Positions 47,967-58,295 are shown, numbered from the stretch's first letter. The stretch is DNA of 64,000 bases from Cololabis saira (GCF_033807715.1 NC_084587.1:22111017-22175016); one strand, 5' to 3'. The notes: generated by a model from the letters alone, not told the origin. Numbers and translations are program-made.

Positions 47967-50900
47967 ATGGCAGAGGCCGCAGCTTCATTTAAGACTCGCT
48001 CACGTGTCTCACGCTCTTCATCACAATCCAGTGCTTCATCAACTGGGAGCGCTGCAGCTAAGGCAAGAGCGAGAGCAGAAGCAGCTAAAGCACGTCTTTC
48101 CTATGCAGAAGAGGAAATCAATTTAAAGCTAGAAAAAGCTAAGTTGGAAGCATCTATGGACATGCTTAATTATAAGAAAGAGACAGCTGCAGCCATTGCT
48201 GAGGCAGAAGCACTTGAAGCTGCTTTTGAGTTGAACAGTGAGAACAATTTGCACAGTTGCAAATCAAGTTTGAATGCTCACCCATTAGATCCCACATTAC
48301 GCACTGAAGAATATGTGATGGACCAAGCCAAAGAACGAAAAACTGAATTCCAGTCATGTGATAATGGTGTTGCAGTTAAAACAGAGCCAAGCACCAGCTG
48401 CCCCGTTCCACCTTCAGATCTCCGACCTGAAGCCAAACCTTTCCTTAAAGACCAAATGGACACTGGCGCTGAATCACCTCATCTCATCTCACACCAGACA
48501 CACATCTATGAAGATGGAAGTATCGGACGCTCCCGCAAAGTTAAGGTCGACAACAATCCTGCTGGTCCTGTTCAGCAGTCCAGGCTCCAAAATGACACTG
48601 GTCTGTTTTATCCTATGTCTCCAAACTTCAATGATTCCAGCTCAAACATGAATGACTTTGTCCGATATTTTGCTCGTCGGGAGCTTGTGGCTACAGGCCT
48701 ACTTCAGTTCAACGACCAACCTCAGAGTTATAGAGCTTGGAAACGTTCTTTTCGAACCGCTATCCGTGGTTTAGACCTGACACCAAGCGAAGAAATGGAT
48801 CTTCTGCTTAAGTGGCTTGGCAAAGAGTCTGCAGACCATGTCGAACAAATAAGAGCAATACACATTCATCATCCAGAAGCAGGATTGGAAATGATATGGG
48901 ACAGGCTCGAACAAACATATGGCTCACCAGAGGTAATTGAAGATGCTTTATTTAAACGAATCGACAACTTCCCAAAAATAACCAATCGAGATTATTCAAA
49001 ACTAACAAAGTTGAGTGATCTACTGATGGAACTCCGGTCTGCCAAAGCTGAGGGAGACTTGCCTGGCCTCTCCGTCCTTGACACAGCAAGAGGTGTCAAT
49101 CCAATCGTACAGAAGCTTCCATTTCGTCTGCAGGAAAAGTGGGCTTCAGTTGGGGCATCATACAAGCAGAAAAGACATGTTACCTATCCCCCCTTTTCTT
49201 ACTTTGTAGACTTTGTAAGCCAGGAGGCAAGGGTTGCGAATGATCCTAGCTTCAACTTCATCTCTCACGCCGACACAGCTCCTAGGGCTGACAGGACAGC
49301 TTGGAAGCCCAACAAACTTCGAGAAGTCTCTGTACACAAAACTGAGATATCTTCCAGACCCACCTTTGCCACAGGTGAGTCAGCAATGATAACTGATGAC
49401 TGTGAGAAACTGTGTCCCATTCATAAAAAACCGCACCCTCTGCGTAAATGCCGTGTATTTAGAGAAAAGCACATTGAAGATTGCAAGATTTTCTTAAAAG
49501 AGATCAATGTGTGCTTTAAATGCTGTTCTTCGTCATCACACATTGCAAAGAACTGCAGGGAAAAGGTCCAATGTCTGGAATGCAAAAGTGAGAGACACAC
49601 CACAGCACTCCACCCTGGACCTGCACCCTGGACAGAGAGGGCAGACCCCGCTCCACAGCACGGCGGGGAGGAGGAAACCTCAACTCAACCTGATGTCACA
49701 AACAAATGTACAGCGGTCTGTGGTGGAGATCTGACAGACAGGTCTTGCTCTAAAATATGTCTCGTGAAGGTATATCCAGCTGGCTGCAGAGACAAAGCAG
49801 TGAAGCTGTATGCAATTCTGGATGAGCAGAGCAACAGGTCTCTAGTTCGTTCACAGTTCTTTGACGTTTTCAATGACCAAAGTCCAAGTGCTCCTTACAC
49901 ATTGAGAACATGTGCTGGAGTAAAAAATTCAACAGGAAGAAGGGCCAGCGGCTATGAAGTGGAATCTCTGGATGGAACTGTCCGCATCCCATTACCCAGC
50001 CTGATAGAATGCAACAACATTCCTAACAACAAAGAAGAGATTCCAACGCCCAATGCAGCTCTTCATCATGCACACCTAAAGTCGGTAGCACACCTCATCC
50101 CAGACATTGACCCACAAGCCCCAATTATTCTTCTCTTAGGACGGGACATTATCAGGGTCCATAAAGTCCGCAAACAGATTAATGGCCCGAGCAACCTACC
50201 ATATGCACAGAAGTTGGATTTGGGGTGGGTCATTGTAGGCAACGTGTGTCTCGGTAGTGTGCACAAACCAACGACGATCAACTGCTTCTACACCAACACC
50301 ACAGAGCCAGAACGTCCTACTCTCTTTGAACCATGTCCTAACGTATTTCGTATTCAGGAAAAATACAGCGACATCCAGGTCCCCAGTCATTTCACAACAT
50401 ATTCTGAGGAGGAATCTTCCTGTGAGAACGACCACCTTGGATGTTCTGTGTTTAGGCTGACCAAAGATGACAACCAGGTGGCTCCTTCAATTCAAGATGC
50501 CTGTTTCATGAAAATAATGGATGATGGACTACAGAAAGATTCAAACAACAGTTGGGTGGCACCATTACCCTTCAAACATCCACGTCAGAGGCTCCCTAAT
50601 AACAGGCCTCAAGCATTGAAGCGTCTCATATCTCTTAAGCGGAACCTTGAGAGAAAGCTTGAAATGAAAGACCACTTTCTAAGTTTCATGGAGAGGATGC
50701 TGGAAAATGGTCATGCCGAGTTAGCTCCCCCGCTCAGTGAGAAAGAAGAGCGATGGTACTTGCCAATATTCGGTGTGTACCATCCAAAGAAACCAGGGAA
50801 AATCAGAGTTGTTTTTGATTCTAGTGCCCAATACAATGGTGTGTCACTCAATGATGTACTATTAACTGGGCCTGACCTGAACAACACGCTGCTTGGAGTA

Positions 50901-53801
50901 CTGATCCGCTTCAGAAAGGAAGCCATCGCGTTTACAGCAGACATAGAACAGATGTTCTATTGTTTTTTGGTAGAAGAAGACGACAGGAACGTCCTACGCT
51001 TTCTGTGGTTTCAGGACAACGACCTCTCTAAAGACATTGTGGATTATCGAATGAGGGTCCATGTCTTTGGTAATAGCCCTTCACCTGCGGTGGCTATTCA
51101 TGGCCTGCACCAGTCTGTTCAGGTCAGCGAGTTCCATGTTGACCCTGATGTGAAGCACTTTGTAATGCGTGACTTTTACGTCGATGATGGTCTAAAGTCT
51201 CTGCCCACCCCAGAAGCTGCTATCGACTTACTGAAAAGGACACAGGAAGTTCTTTCCAAATCAAACCTGAGGCTGCATAAAATTGCAGCAAACAACAAAG
51301 AGGTCATGGAAGCCTTTCCATCCAGAGACCATGCAAGTGACCTTAAAGATTTGGATCTGGATGCGGAAACACTGCCAGTGCAGCGCAGTCTTGGAATCAA
51401 CTGGAACCTCCAAACGGACTGTTTCTCGTTTAGTGTCTCCGATGAGATAAAACCTTACACTAAGAGGGGTGTCTTATCCACAATTAATAGCCTCTACGAT
51501 CCTCTTGGATTTGTAGCCCCAGTCACAATCCAAGGCAAGGCTATTTTGAGAGAACTCACTGCGAGCAATGGTGACTGGGATGCACCATTACCTCAAGAAA
51601 TGGAGGAAGCTTGGACAACGTGGAGAGCTTCTTTGGCAGAATTGTCAAACCTTCCCATCCCCAGATCCTACACTGAAATTTCACCTTCAGCAGCTGTCAA
51701 AAGAGAATTGTGTGTTTTTTCTGACGCATCAACCAAAGCTATTGGTGCAGTGACATACCTAAAGATCACAGACACATCTGGACACAACTATGTTGGGTTT
51801 GTCATGGGGAAGGCCAAACTGGCTCCACGTCCTGAGCATACAATACCGAGACTGGAACTCTGTGCTGCAGTGCTTGCTGTTGAGTTAGCAGACTTCGTCT
51901 CAGCAGAACTGGACCTTCAGCTCGATGCTGTAACTTACCACACAGATAGCAAAGTGGTCCTGGGCTACATTAATAATGAAACCAGGCGCTTTTACGTTTA
52001 TGTCAGCAACAGGGTACTGCGTATTCGGAGATCTTCTCATCCAAACCAATGGCGCTTTGTGTCGACAGACCAAAACCCTGCGGATCATGCAACACGTTCG
52101 GTTACTGCAGGCTGTTTAAAAGACACCAGCTGGCTCAGCGGGCCAAAATTTCTGTCTGTACCAGAGCCAAGTATCTCTAGGAGCACCTATGATCTTGTTG
52201 ATCCAAGCTCAGACCCAGATATTCGCCCTCTAGTGTCTACTTTAAGCACTACAACATCTTCAAAGCAGCTTGGTTCCCAAAGATTTGCCAAGTTTTCTTC
52301 TTGGAAGACGCTGACTCGCGCTATTGCTCGCCTCAGACACATCGCCTGTCTTTTCAGCACCACCCTGGTGCAGAACAGCCCTTGTAAGGGTTGGCATTAC
52401 TGCAAAGCAAAACTTGAGGTCGAAGAGTTGGATCAAGCTTCAGCCCTCATCTTTCGAGTGGTACAAGAGGAAGTCTACAGTCAAGAGATCAAATGCATCC
52501 AAAAACATGAGAAGATCCCCAAAAGTAGTCCACTAAAAAACCTGGACCCTTTCATTGACACACACGGTCTTCTGAGAATCGGTGGCCGCCTCCACCATTC
52601 AAGTTTGGATCAGAGTGAAAAGACTCCTTTGATCCTTCCTGGCAAAAATCACATTGCTACTCTACTCATCAGACACCACCATGAGCGGATTCATCACCAA
52701 GGTTGTCAGTTTACAGAAGGAGCTGTCCGTGCCGCTGGTTTTTGGATAGTTGGTGGGAAGAGAAAAGTGAGCGCCATTATCTACCAATGTGTAACTTGTA
52801 GACGGCTGAGAGCTCCACTTAGCATCCAAAAAATGGCCAATCTCCCAGCTGACCGTCTTTCAACAGACCCTCCCTTCACAAGTGTTGGGTTGGATGTGTT
52901 CGGCCCTTGGAGCGTTTCTTCACGACGTACCAGAGGAGGCCTTTCACTCAGTAAACGATGGGCTGTTATCTTTACATGTATGAGCATAAGAGCTGTTCAT
53001 ATTGAGGTCATAGAGTCCCTTGATACATCCAGCTTCATCAACGCACTGAGGCGATTTCTTGCTGTGCGTGGGCCAGTCAGACATATTCGCTCAGATCGCG
53101 GCACAAACTTTGTTGGAGCTTGCAAAGACTTGAAGATACCTTCAAACATTGACAATACAACTGTGAAGACTTACCTGTCAGACCAAGGTTGCTCTTGGAC
53201 CTTCAATCCTCCACATGCTTCCCATTTCGGCGGAACGTGGGAAAGGATGATTGGTCTTGCAAGGAGAATTCTGGATTCCATGTTTCTCCAGCTGAGAGAC
53301 AAACTTACCCATGAAGTGCTGGTGACTTTAATGGCAGAAGTAGCAGCAATTATCAATGGCAGGCCTCTTGTTCCTGTGACCACCGATCCGGATGATTCGT
53401 TTCTACTCACGCCAGCTGCTCTACTCACGCAAAAAGGGAATGTTGTTCCTGCTCCTGCAGGCGAGTTTGGGGCGGCAGACCTCTACAAGCGCCAATGGCG
53501 GCAGGTTCAGCACCTGTCCAACACCTTTTGGGACAGATGGCGGAAGCAATTCCTCCCGACACTACAAACACGCAAGAAATGGCAGTCCATTCATCCTAAC
53601 ATCAAGTCAGGAAGTGTTGTTTTGCTCAAAAACAGCCAAGTACCAAGAAACGAATGGCCTCTTGGACTGGTAACACAGACCTTCCCTAGCAAAGATGGGA
53701 AAGTACGTCAGGTTGAGATTAAGGTTATTAAACCAGGAGGGGCTACTGTCTTTCTTAGGCCTATCGCAGAGATAGTGCTTCTTCTTCCTTCGGATGATTA
53801 A
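47967..53801 (+). CDS. BEL/Pao gag-pol polyprotein, 1944 aa
   Basis: Single uninterrupted frame. Residues ~25-85 form an Ala/Lys/Glu-rich helical coiled coil. About 235-390 is a DUF1759-type gag region (QSYRAWKRSF, IWDRLEQTYGSP). Zinc knuckles follow (CFKC at 516, CLECKSERHTTALH at 536). The A17-type aspartic protease has LDEQSNRSLV at about 618. Reverse transcriptase (~900-1130) shows KIRVVFDSSA, FTADIEQMF and YVDD at 1071-1074. RNase H (~1245-1365) has FSDAS (D1253) and TDSK (D1327). Integrase has an HHCC zinc region (H near 1570, CVTC at 1608) and a D, D(48)E core (D1643, D1710, E1759), then a DUF5641-like tail ending PRNEWPLG...V. All key residues I can check are present. It makes the capsid and copies and inserts the element; cleavage by its protease is inferred from the family. 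Confidence 0.97.
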   Translation: MAEAAASFKTRSRVSRSSSQSSASSTGSAAAKARARAEAAKARLSYAEEEINLKLEKAKLEASMDMLNYKKETAAAIAEAEALEAAFELNSENNLHSCKSSLNAHPLDPTLRTEEYVMDQAKERKTEFQSCDNGVAVKTEPSTSCPVPPSDLRPEAKPFLKDQMDTGAESPHLISHQTHIYEDGSIGRSRKVKVDNNPAGPVQQSRLQNDTGLFYPMSPNFNDSSSNMNDFVRYFARRELVATGLLQFNDQPQSYRAWKRSFRTAIRGLDLTPSEEMDLLLKWLGKESADHVEQIRAIHIHHPEAGLEMIWDRLEQTYGSPEVIEDALFKRIDNFPKITNRDYSKLTKLSDLLMELRSAKAEGDLPGLSVLDTARGVNPIVQKLPFRLQEKWASVGASYKQKRHVTYPPFSYFVDFVSQEARVANDPSFNFISHADTAPRADRTAWKPNKLREVSVHKTEISSRPTFATGESAMITDDCEKLCPIHKKPHPLRKCRVFREKHIEDCKIFLKEINVCFKCCSSSSHIAKNCREKVQCLECKSERHTTALHPGPAPWTERADPAPQHGGEEETSTQPDVTNKCTAVCGGDLTDRSCSKICLVKVYPAGCRDKAVKLYAILDEQSNRSLVRSQFFDVFNDQSPSAPYTLRTCAGVKNSTGRRASGYEVESLDGTVRIPLPSLIECNNIPNNKEEIPTPNAALHHAHLKSVAHLIPDIDPQAPIILLLGRDIIRVHKVRKQINGPSNLPYAQKLDLGWVIVGNVCLGSVHKPTTINCFYTNTTEPERPTLFEPCPNVFRIQEKYSDIQVPSHFTTYSEEESSCENDHLGCSVFRLTKDDNQVAPSIQDACFMKIMDDGLQKDSNNSWVAPLPFKHPRQRLPNNRPQALKRLISLKRNLERKLEMKDHFLSFMERMLENGHAELAPPLSEKEERWYLPIFGVYHPKKPGKIRVVFDSSAQYNGVSLNDVLLTGPDLNNTLLGVLIRFRKEAIAFTADIEQMFYCFLVEEDDRNVLRFLWFQDNDLSKDIVDYRMRVHVFGNSPSPAVAIHGLHQSVQVSEFHVDPDVKHFVMRDFYVDDGLKSLPTPEAAIDLLKRTQEVLSKSNLRLHKIAANNKEVMEAFPSRDHASDLKDLDLDAETLPVQRSLGINWNLQTDCFSFSVSDEIKPYTKRGVLSTINSLYDPLGFVAPVTIQGKAILRELTASNGDWDAPLPQEMEEAWTTWRASLAELSNLPIPRSYTEISPSAAVKRELCVFSDASTKAIGAVTYLKITDTSGHNYVGFVMGKAKLAPRPEHTIPRLELCAAVLAVELADFVSAELDLQLDAVTYHTDSKVVLGYINNETRRFYVYVSNRVLRIRRSSHPNQWRFVSTDQNPADHATRSVTAGCLKDTSWLSGPKFLSVPEPSISRSTYDLVDPSSDPDIRPLVSTLSTTTSSKQLGSQRFAKFSSWKTLTRAIARLRHIACLFSTTLVQNSPCKGWHYCKAKLEVEELDQASALIFRVVQEEVYSQEIKCIQKHEKIPKSSPLKNLDPFIDTHGLLRIGGRLHHSSLDQSEKTPLILPGKNHIATLLIRHHHERIHHQGCQFTEGAVRAAGFWIVGGKRKVSAIIYQCVTCRRLRAPLSIQKMANLPADRLSTDPPFTSVGLDVFGPWSVSSRRTRGGLSLSKRWAVIFTCMSIRAVHIEVIESLDTSSFINALRRFLAVRGPVRHIRSDRGTNFVGACKDLKIPSNIDNTTVKTYLSDQGCSWTFNPPHASHFGGTWERMIGLARRILDSMFLQLRDKLTHEVLVTLMAEVAAIINGRPLVPVTTDPDDSFLLTPAALLTQKGNVVPAPAGEFGAADLYKRQWRQVQHLSNTFWDRWRKQFLPTLQTRKKWQSIHPNIKSGSVVLLKNSQVPRNEWPLGLVTQTFPSKDGKVRQVEIKVIKPGGATVFLRPIAEIVLLLPSDD

Positions 53802-53815
53802 TTTGGACTGTTGAG

Positions 53816-53842
53816 TGGCGTGAAATCACGCCAGGCGGGGAG
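53816..53842 (+). other. Palindrome and polypurine tract before the 3' LTR
   Basis: A perfect 8-bp inverted repeat, TGGCGTGA-AA-TCACGCCA (53816-53833), is followed at once by GGCGGGGAG, the only purine-rich run touching the 3' LTR. This is the likely polypurine tract that primes plus-strand DNA synthesis. The tract is short and holds one C, so its exact limits are inferred. Confidence 0.6.
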
Positions 53843-54524
53843 TGTTTTGGTTAAGTAATGTTAAAGTTTTTTGCTCAAGTCTGTTTTTCGTTGTGGTCGC
53901 TTTAAGAGACTCAGGGACTAATTACAGGGAGTGTCATGTGACTAGAAGCCCGGATATCCGGTGGAAAGCAAGAGAGCTGAAGAAAACTGGTCGCCTTTGT
54001 TTAATCCAGCAACATCTGCTTACGTTTTATGCCTTTGATAGCATCGTGGGTATGTATCGATTTGTTTTGTTATAATTTACAATTGTAGAGAATTATTTTT
54101 GACATTTTTGAAGTTTAATGTTAAAATTTGATGAATAATTACGGCTCTGATACTGGCCACGTGGGCGGAGTAGGAAATCTGCAGAAAATGTATGACATGA
54201 AGGATATTATTTAATATACAACATTTGAAGTTAAGAAAATGATAATAAATACATACATCCTGTCACAGTTAAAAAAAGTGTTAAAAGAAAACATGTGGAT
54301 TAATTCATGTTGAAGTTTAAGCTGGTACATGTTGTGGTTATTTTGTATTTTAAAAGCAACTCTTTATTGATTTATATTTTTTGCATTCCTGTTCTAGTTT
54401 TACCTTTCCTCACCACATCAATAAACCTGTGGATAAAGAGTCAAATGTCTTCAGAGTCGTGATGTCAGGAAGGAGTTTATCTGGCTGTCTAATTATGCGC
54501 AGCAAGTGTAATGGAGGCAGCACA
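53843..54524 (+). repeat. 3' LTR of the BEL element
   Basis: 682 bp, read as identical to the 5' LTR over its full length. It holds AATAAA at 54420-54425, about 100 bases before its end, a plausible polyadenylation signal. It is followed by TACAC (54525-54529), the right target duplicate. Transcripts starting or reading through here would run antisense into the gab1 3' region. Confidence 0.97.
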
Positions 54525-56975
54525 TACACACACATATAAACTTTTCTTTGAGTCCAATCTTTTTCGTAAATAGACAAACAAAATGTGTCTCTCTAAAATG
54601 CTGTCCAAGCATTTAAGCATGAAATTGAATTGCTTAAATAAAAGTACACCTACTTCAAATTTGAAGCAAATACATCAAATACCATTGTATTCTCCTTCTT
54701 CATTCTGTGGTTGCAGTTAAAAGCTCCTCTAGTAGCTAGATGTTGAGTGGATGAACCAGTGTTTCTCAAAGACTCAACCAGACCTGCAAGTTTTACCTGG
54801 TTCCCAGTTTCAACCCAAATCAATTAAAAGAATAACTGGAAGTGACGATCAATCGTCTTACTACGCAACAAAATGTTTCCCCTCTAATAACATTCAGTCT
54901 ACACAAAAAGTGTAGTTTATATAGATTGCATCCAAATACATAAAATAATGTTTTACTTATAACAACTAATTTGTTGCTAATTGTTGAAATGTTTATGGTG
55001 ATACATTTCACTTAAAAGGTTCTGGATAATCATATACATCTTTAAAGACTTTCTCCAGTTTTTCCCTCACTCATTCCCAGTCTGTAATTTTCAATTCATT
55101 TTGATTTGGCAAATGTTTTATTTACAAAAAGGCAGAAATCTATTTATTGATTTTGAAAGTATTGCCTGTAAAATTAAGTCAAGTTCTTAAATATCAGTCA
55201 ACAGTAAAAAGGGAAACAAAGATCTAAGGGGGACCAAAACCACAAAGAACATGTAGATTGTTTTGTTTGCTGCCCCCCCCACAAACAAACTGTTAGTGAA
55301 TAAGGACAAATAATGCATAAGAGGTTGGATTTTATTTAGTCCACTTTTCAAATTTACATTTTGTTGAGATTTGTTAAAAAAGATAAAGCATCATCAGCTA
55401 TGCAGTTTGTATCACAAAGAAACTGCAACAAGGAAAGAGTGAAGTCGAATGAAGATGACTTGGTAGGCACATCTTTTAAAAGATACATGTTAATACAATC
55501 GATAGCAAAATATGTACAGCAATCATCTTGTCTTGTGGTAGCACATGCTCGGGATCTCAGAGAGACAACAGGTTAGTAAAGCAAAGATCTATGGAGACAG
55601 ACCCTCCATAAGCAATGCCTAGACCTGACCACACATGGCAGTCAGGTTATCATCATTGTTTGCCAATTCAGGTTAGAATAAATTAAACCTTAGAGAGATG
55701 AGAGACAAGAGCGAAGGAGAAATGAACTTATAAAGCTCATTCACTGGCACATGCCAAAGTATGCTCCAACAAATGTTTTGCAATTTGTATCAAGAATACT
55801 TAATTAAACTGGTCATAACACGGATCTGATGAAATTACTCGAGAAATAAATTAGAAATGGAAAGTTGTTAGTATGCATTTATAACAAGTACCTGATTTTC
55901 TCTCTCTGTAATCCAAGTTTAATTCCTTTGCATAACTTATAGAAAACCTGTCACGCTCTTAAAAACTCACAGTAATTCATTCATTAATCACAAGTCCTGA
56001 AACCATCTAAGACAGGTACAGGATTCTACCCTGCAGAACCCATATACCTTGGAGTCAAACACGGTGGACATTTCAAACAAATAAAGGACACTTTTCCTGT
56101 TTATATACATAACACTTTTGTACAGTCTTTGCAATTCTATAACAATAGATTGAAGCATTTCCACTTACGAAATAAATGGAAATAAAAATCATATTCAGTG
56201 GATTAAACCTTAAGTTACTCTAAAGCTTAGATTTAGCACTTGGTTACCCTTAAAATGAATGAGTCCAACTGTCTTTCCATTGAAAGAAAAGTAATGCATG
56301 TGTGAAAGTCTTTCGTACAAGGCTCATGGTTTGAAGTGTTGGCTTGGACACAGGTTGCCGTCAGTTTGAGTCATTCGATGTAACTAAAAAGGAAAAAAAA
56401 AATGTTTAAAACTGACCCGTCGACGCAGTCCACCGAAACCTCTCCCAGGTAAAAACAGCAGAAACTGACAAATCAACAGTTCGCCTGCTGTGCTATCTAG
56501 TAGTGCTGCATTGACTAAGCATCATGATTATGTTATCAAGTGATTTCATGTACACTCCAAAACACCAAACAGCATTACAATTTAAGGAAATGTTAACTCT
56601 GTATCAGCCCACAGGCAACAGAAAAGATGAAAAAAAAAGCCCTCTAATTCATATAGGAGGCAGTGAATGTTCAAAGTTCATGAGTCCGCTAAAGTCAAAC
56701 TCCCAAACGCAAGTCCAGTCATTCCACCTGTTTTTATACTGCATAAAGCTTATTCCTGGCCCACACCTCTTTCTACAAATGTACACACAGTGCTATCATA
56801 GGCCTGACGGCAGTGTAAACTAAGGTCAGATAAGTGGCTATGATAATCCACTGGCTCCTATTCTCTAAGGATCCGTCTAGGTTGAACCACCCAAAAGCTC
56901 AAACCAGAGCCTAAACTAGTGTAAAAGGCCCAACAGATCAGAGGATTGGAAGGTGAGTTGGTAGTTGGGATGAGT
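54525..56975 (-). other. gab1: gab1 3' UTR (right part) and intergenic flank
   Basis: The DNA following the gab1 stop codon on the - strand. The 3' UTR must start at 56975, but its end is not certain. Candidate AATAAA signals (TTTATT on the + strand) occur near 55331 and near 55117-55145, giving a 3' UTR of about 1.6-1.9 kb. No other coding sequence is supported; the frame 56524-56823 is an antisense shadow. Confidence 0.45.
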
Positions 56976-57134
56976 TCATTTGGGTACTTTGGAGGGGGTA
57001 TCTGTCTCCGTGGATTGCCGATCTTCACTCCACGCCTCCCTGGTGCTCTTAAGGGCCTGTGTGCGTTGCTGATCCACAACCACGTAGTCAACCCGCTCAT
57101 CGGACGCAGTAATGCCAGTCCCATTGTTTTTCAT
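56976..57134 (-). CDS. gab1: gab1 last coding exon
   Basis: Acceptor ...TTTTTCCTCAG then 53 codons in phase 0 to a TGA. It encodes the Gab1 C-terminus: [14 protein letters not shown], with the YVVV tyrosine (codon at 57084-57086) that in mammalian Gab1 is the second SHP2-binding site (Y659), then ALKSTREAW and RQSTE, closing with VPK. The sequence is very close to the known family end, so the gene assignment is firm. The first residues, MKNNGTGI, are the least conserved part. Confidence 0.95.
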   Translation of the reverse strand: MKNNGTGITASDERVDYVVVDQQRTQALKSTREAWSEDRQSTETDTPSKVPK

Positions 57135-57228
57135 CTGAGGAAAAAGACAAAGTTGGTACTTAGAAATCATTTAACCTTCTGTAACTTATAAGATGCAATT
57201 CAGAATATGAAGTCCGATTAACGCCTAC

Positions 57229-57357
57229 CTTCCTGGGAGGGGTGGACTTGCCGGAATCAAGATCCAAATCCAAATATTCCACCTGCTTATCTCGCTTTGG
57301 CTTCACCATAGGGCTGCTCCCACCTTCTGAAGGCAAAGGTGCTGGAAGCTTCATGAT
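57229..57357 (-). CDS. gab1: gab1 internal exon with the YLDL SHP2 site
   Basis: 129 bp, 43 codons, phase 0 at both ends. The acceptor is ...GGCTCATGCAG at 57359-57358 and the donor GTAGGC follows at 57228. It encodes [20 protein letters not shown] and [25 protein letters not shown] is the first C-terminal SHP2-binding tyrosine (Y627 in mammals). A second acceptor (CCTTCAG, 57345 region) exists but would break the frame. The [11 protein letters not shown] start replaces the mammalian residues before GGSSPM and looks fish-specific. Confidence 0.9.
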
Positions 57358-58223
57358 CTGCATGAGCCAGGAAACGATGCGTTCACTGACAGCTTAAAAC
57401 ACATCTCATACTTGCAACACAGTAATGAGTTGTCACAATAACCAAAATTGTTTGAGAAAACCGGGAAAGACGTGACTGATAATGTATGTACTGTATCTAA
57501 ATAAACAGTAGTTCCCAAAGTAAACTTTCTATAAGATCAACCATCTAGTATGGTTTACTGATGAACCGAACCAAGATGTTACAATTTATGTTTAAAATTA
57601 TCTCTTGGTCCTTTTTCTTTTACATGTCAGCATCATTAAAGAGTTCAAAACATTTATAATAAATAGAGCAGATATTCTGGGACGTTTAATGGTTGTGTAG
57701 TGAAGAATATTGGTGTGACCAAAGTGGGAACTACGAAATGTTAAAATACAACCCTCTGAAAATCACCTCCATTTACTCAGTCCTAATCTTACACCTGTAC
57801 AAATTGGAGTGTTGTGTATTTTTTCCCCTTTCCTTGTACTCTGTCATTTTTTAAATGATCTCTTCATCCTAAAAAAGCAGTATTTCACTCAAACAAAGAT
57901 AAATCGGTACATTTTGGTATTGTGACAATTTTAAGAAATGTTGGACATAAAGCTAGTGTTAATTGTGAACTACGTGTAAGGTGAAGTTATTTGAGCTAGG
58001 ATGTGACGAAGCTAGAGGAGACTAACAGGAAGAAATGTGAATGTGTGTGAAATCTATAACTCTTTTATCCGGGCCACAACTCGTAGGTGCTGCTGGTGAC
58101 GGTTATTATAACAGGAGAGTTTATGGAATTTGCTTCACGATCTAATAACATCCCCTGAAAACTGCAACCTTTGGTGTTCTGACAGAGCAGGCCATGCACG
58201 TCTAACCTAGCAACCCTGCTCAC

Positions 58224-58295
58224 CTCCTCTATGATGTCAAGTTCCTCCACCTCCCTCTTTACAGGGGTGATGGGGACTGTGCAGTAGAAGGACTC
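58224..58295 (-). CDS. gab1: Possible gab1 cassette exon (24 codons)
   Basis: Between two confident gab1 exons, an open 72-bp stretch begins after ...TCTGTGTAGAGAG and ends before a consensus donor, GAG|GTGAGC. Taken from 58295 it is phase 0 at both ends, so including or skipping it keeps the gab1 frame. It encodes ESFYCTVPITPVKREVEELD then IIEE, an acidic segment with one tyrosine. I do not recognise this segment in mammalian Gab1. The upstream AG choices at 58300 and 58298 would shift the frame, a weakness of the model. It may be an alternative exon or a coincidence. Confidence 0.45.

Larger units (their letters stand above)
47154..54524 (+). mobile_element. Complete BEL/Pao LTR retrotransposon
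   Basis: A 7371-bp element: 682-bp LTRs with TG...CA ends (47154-47835 and 53843-54524), a 131-bp leader, one gag-pol frame (47967-53801) and a short tail with a purine tract. Target duplications of TACAC flank it (47149-47153 and 54525-54529), the 5-bp size expected for BEL/Pao. The protein order is gag, protease, reverse transcriptase, RNase H, integrase; there is no env, as only 41 bases separate the stop codon and the 3' LTR. The LTRs read identical base for base, and the frame has no stop. Both say the insertion is recent and possibly competent. It is oriented opposite to gab1. Confidence 0.97.

Noticed and set aside
58224..58250. Reading the frame 58065-58250 straight through as one coding unit
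   Set aside because: The frame crosses a consensus GTGAGC donor at 58223; sequence beyond it (ARLDVHGL...) has no gab1 likeness, so only the part before the donor is proposed as an exon.
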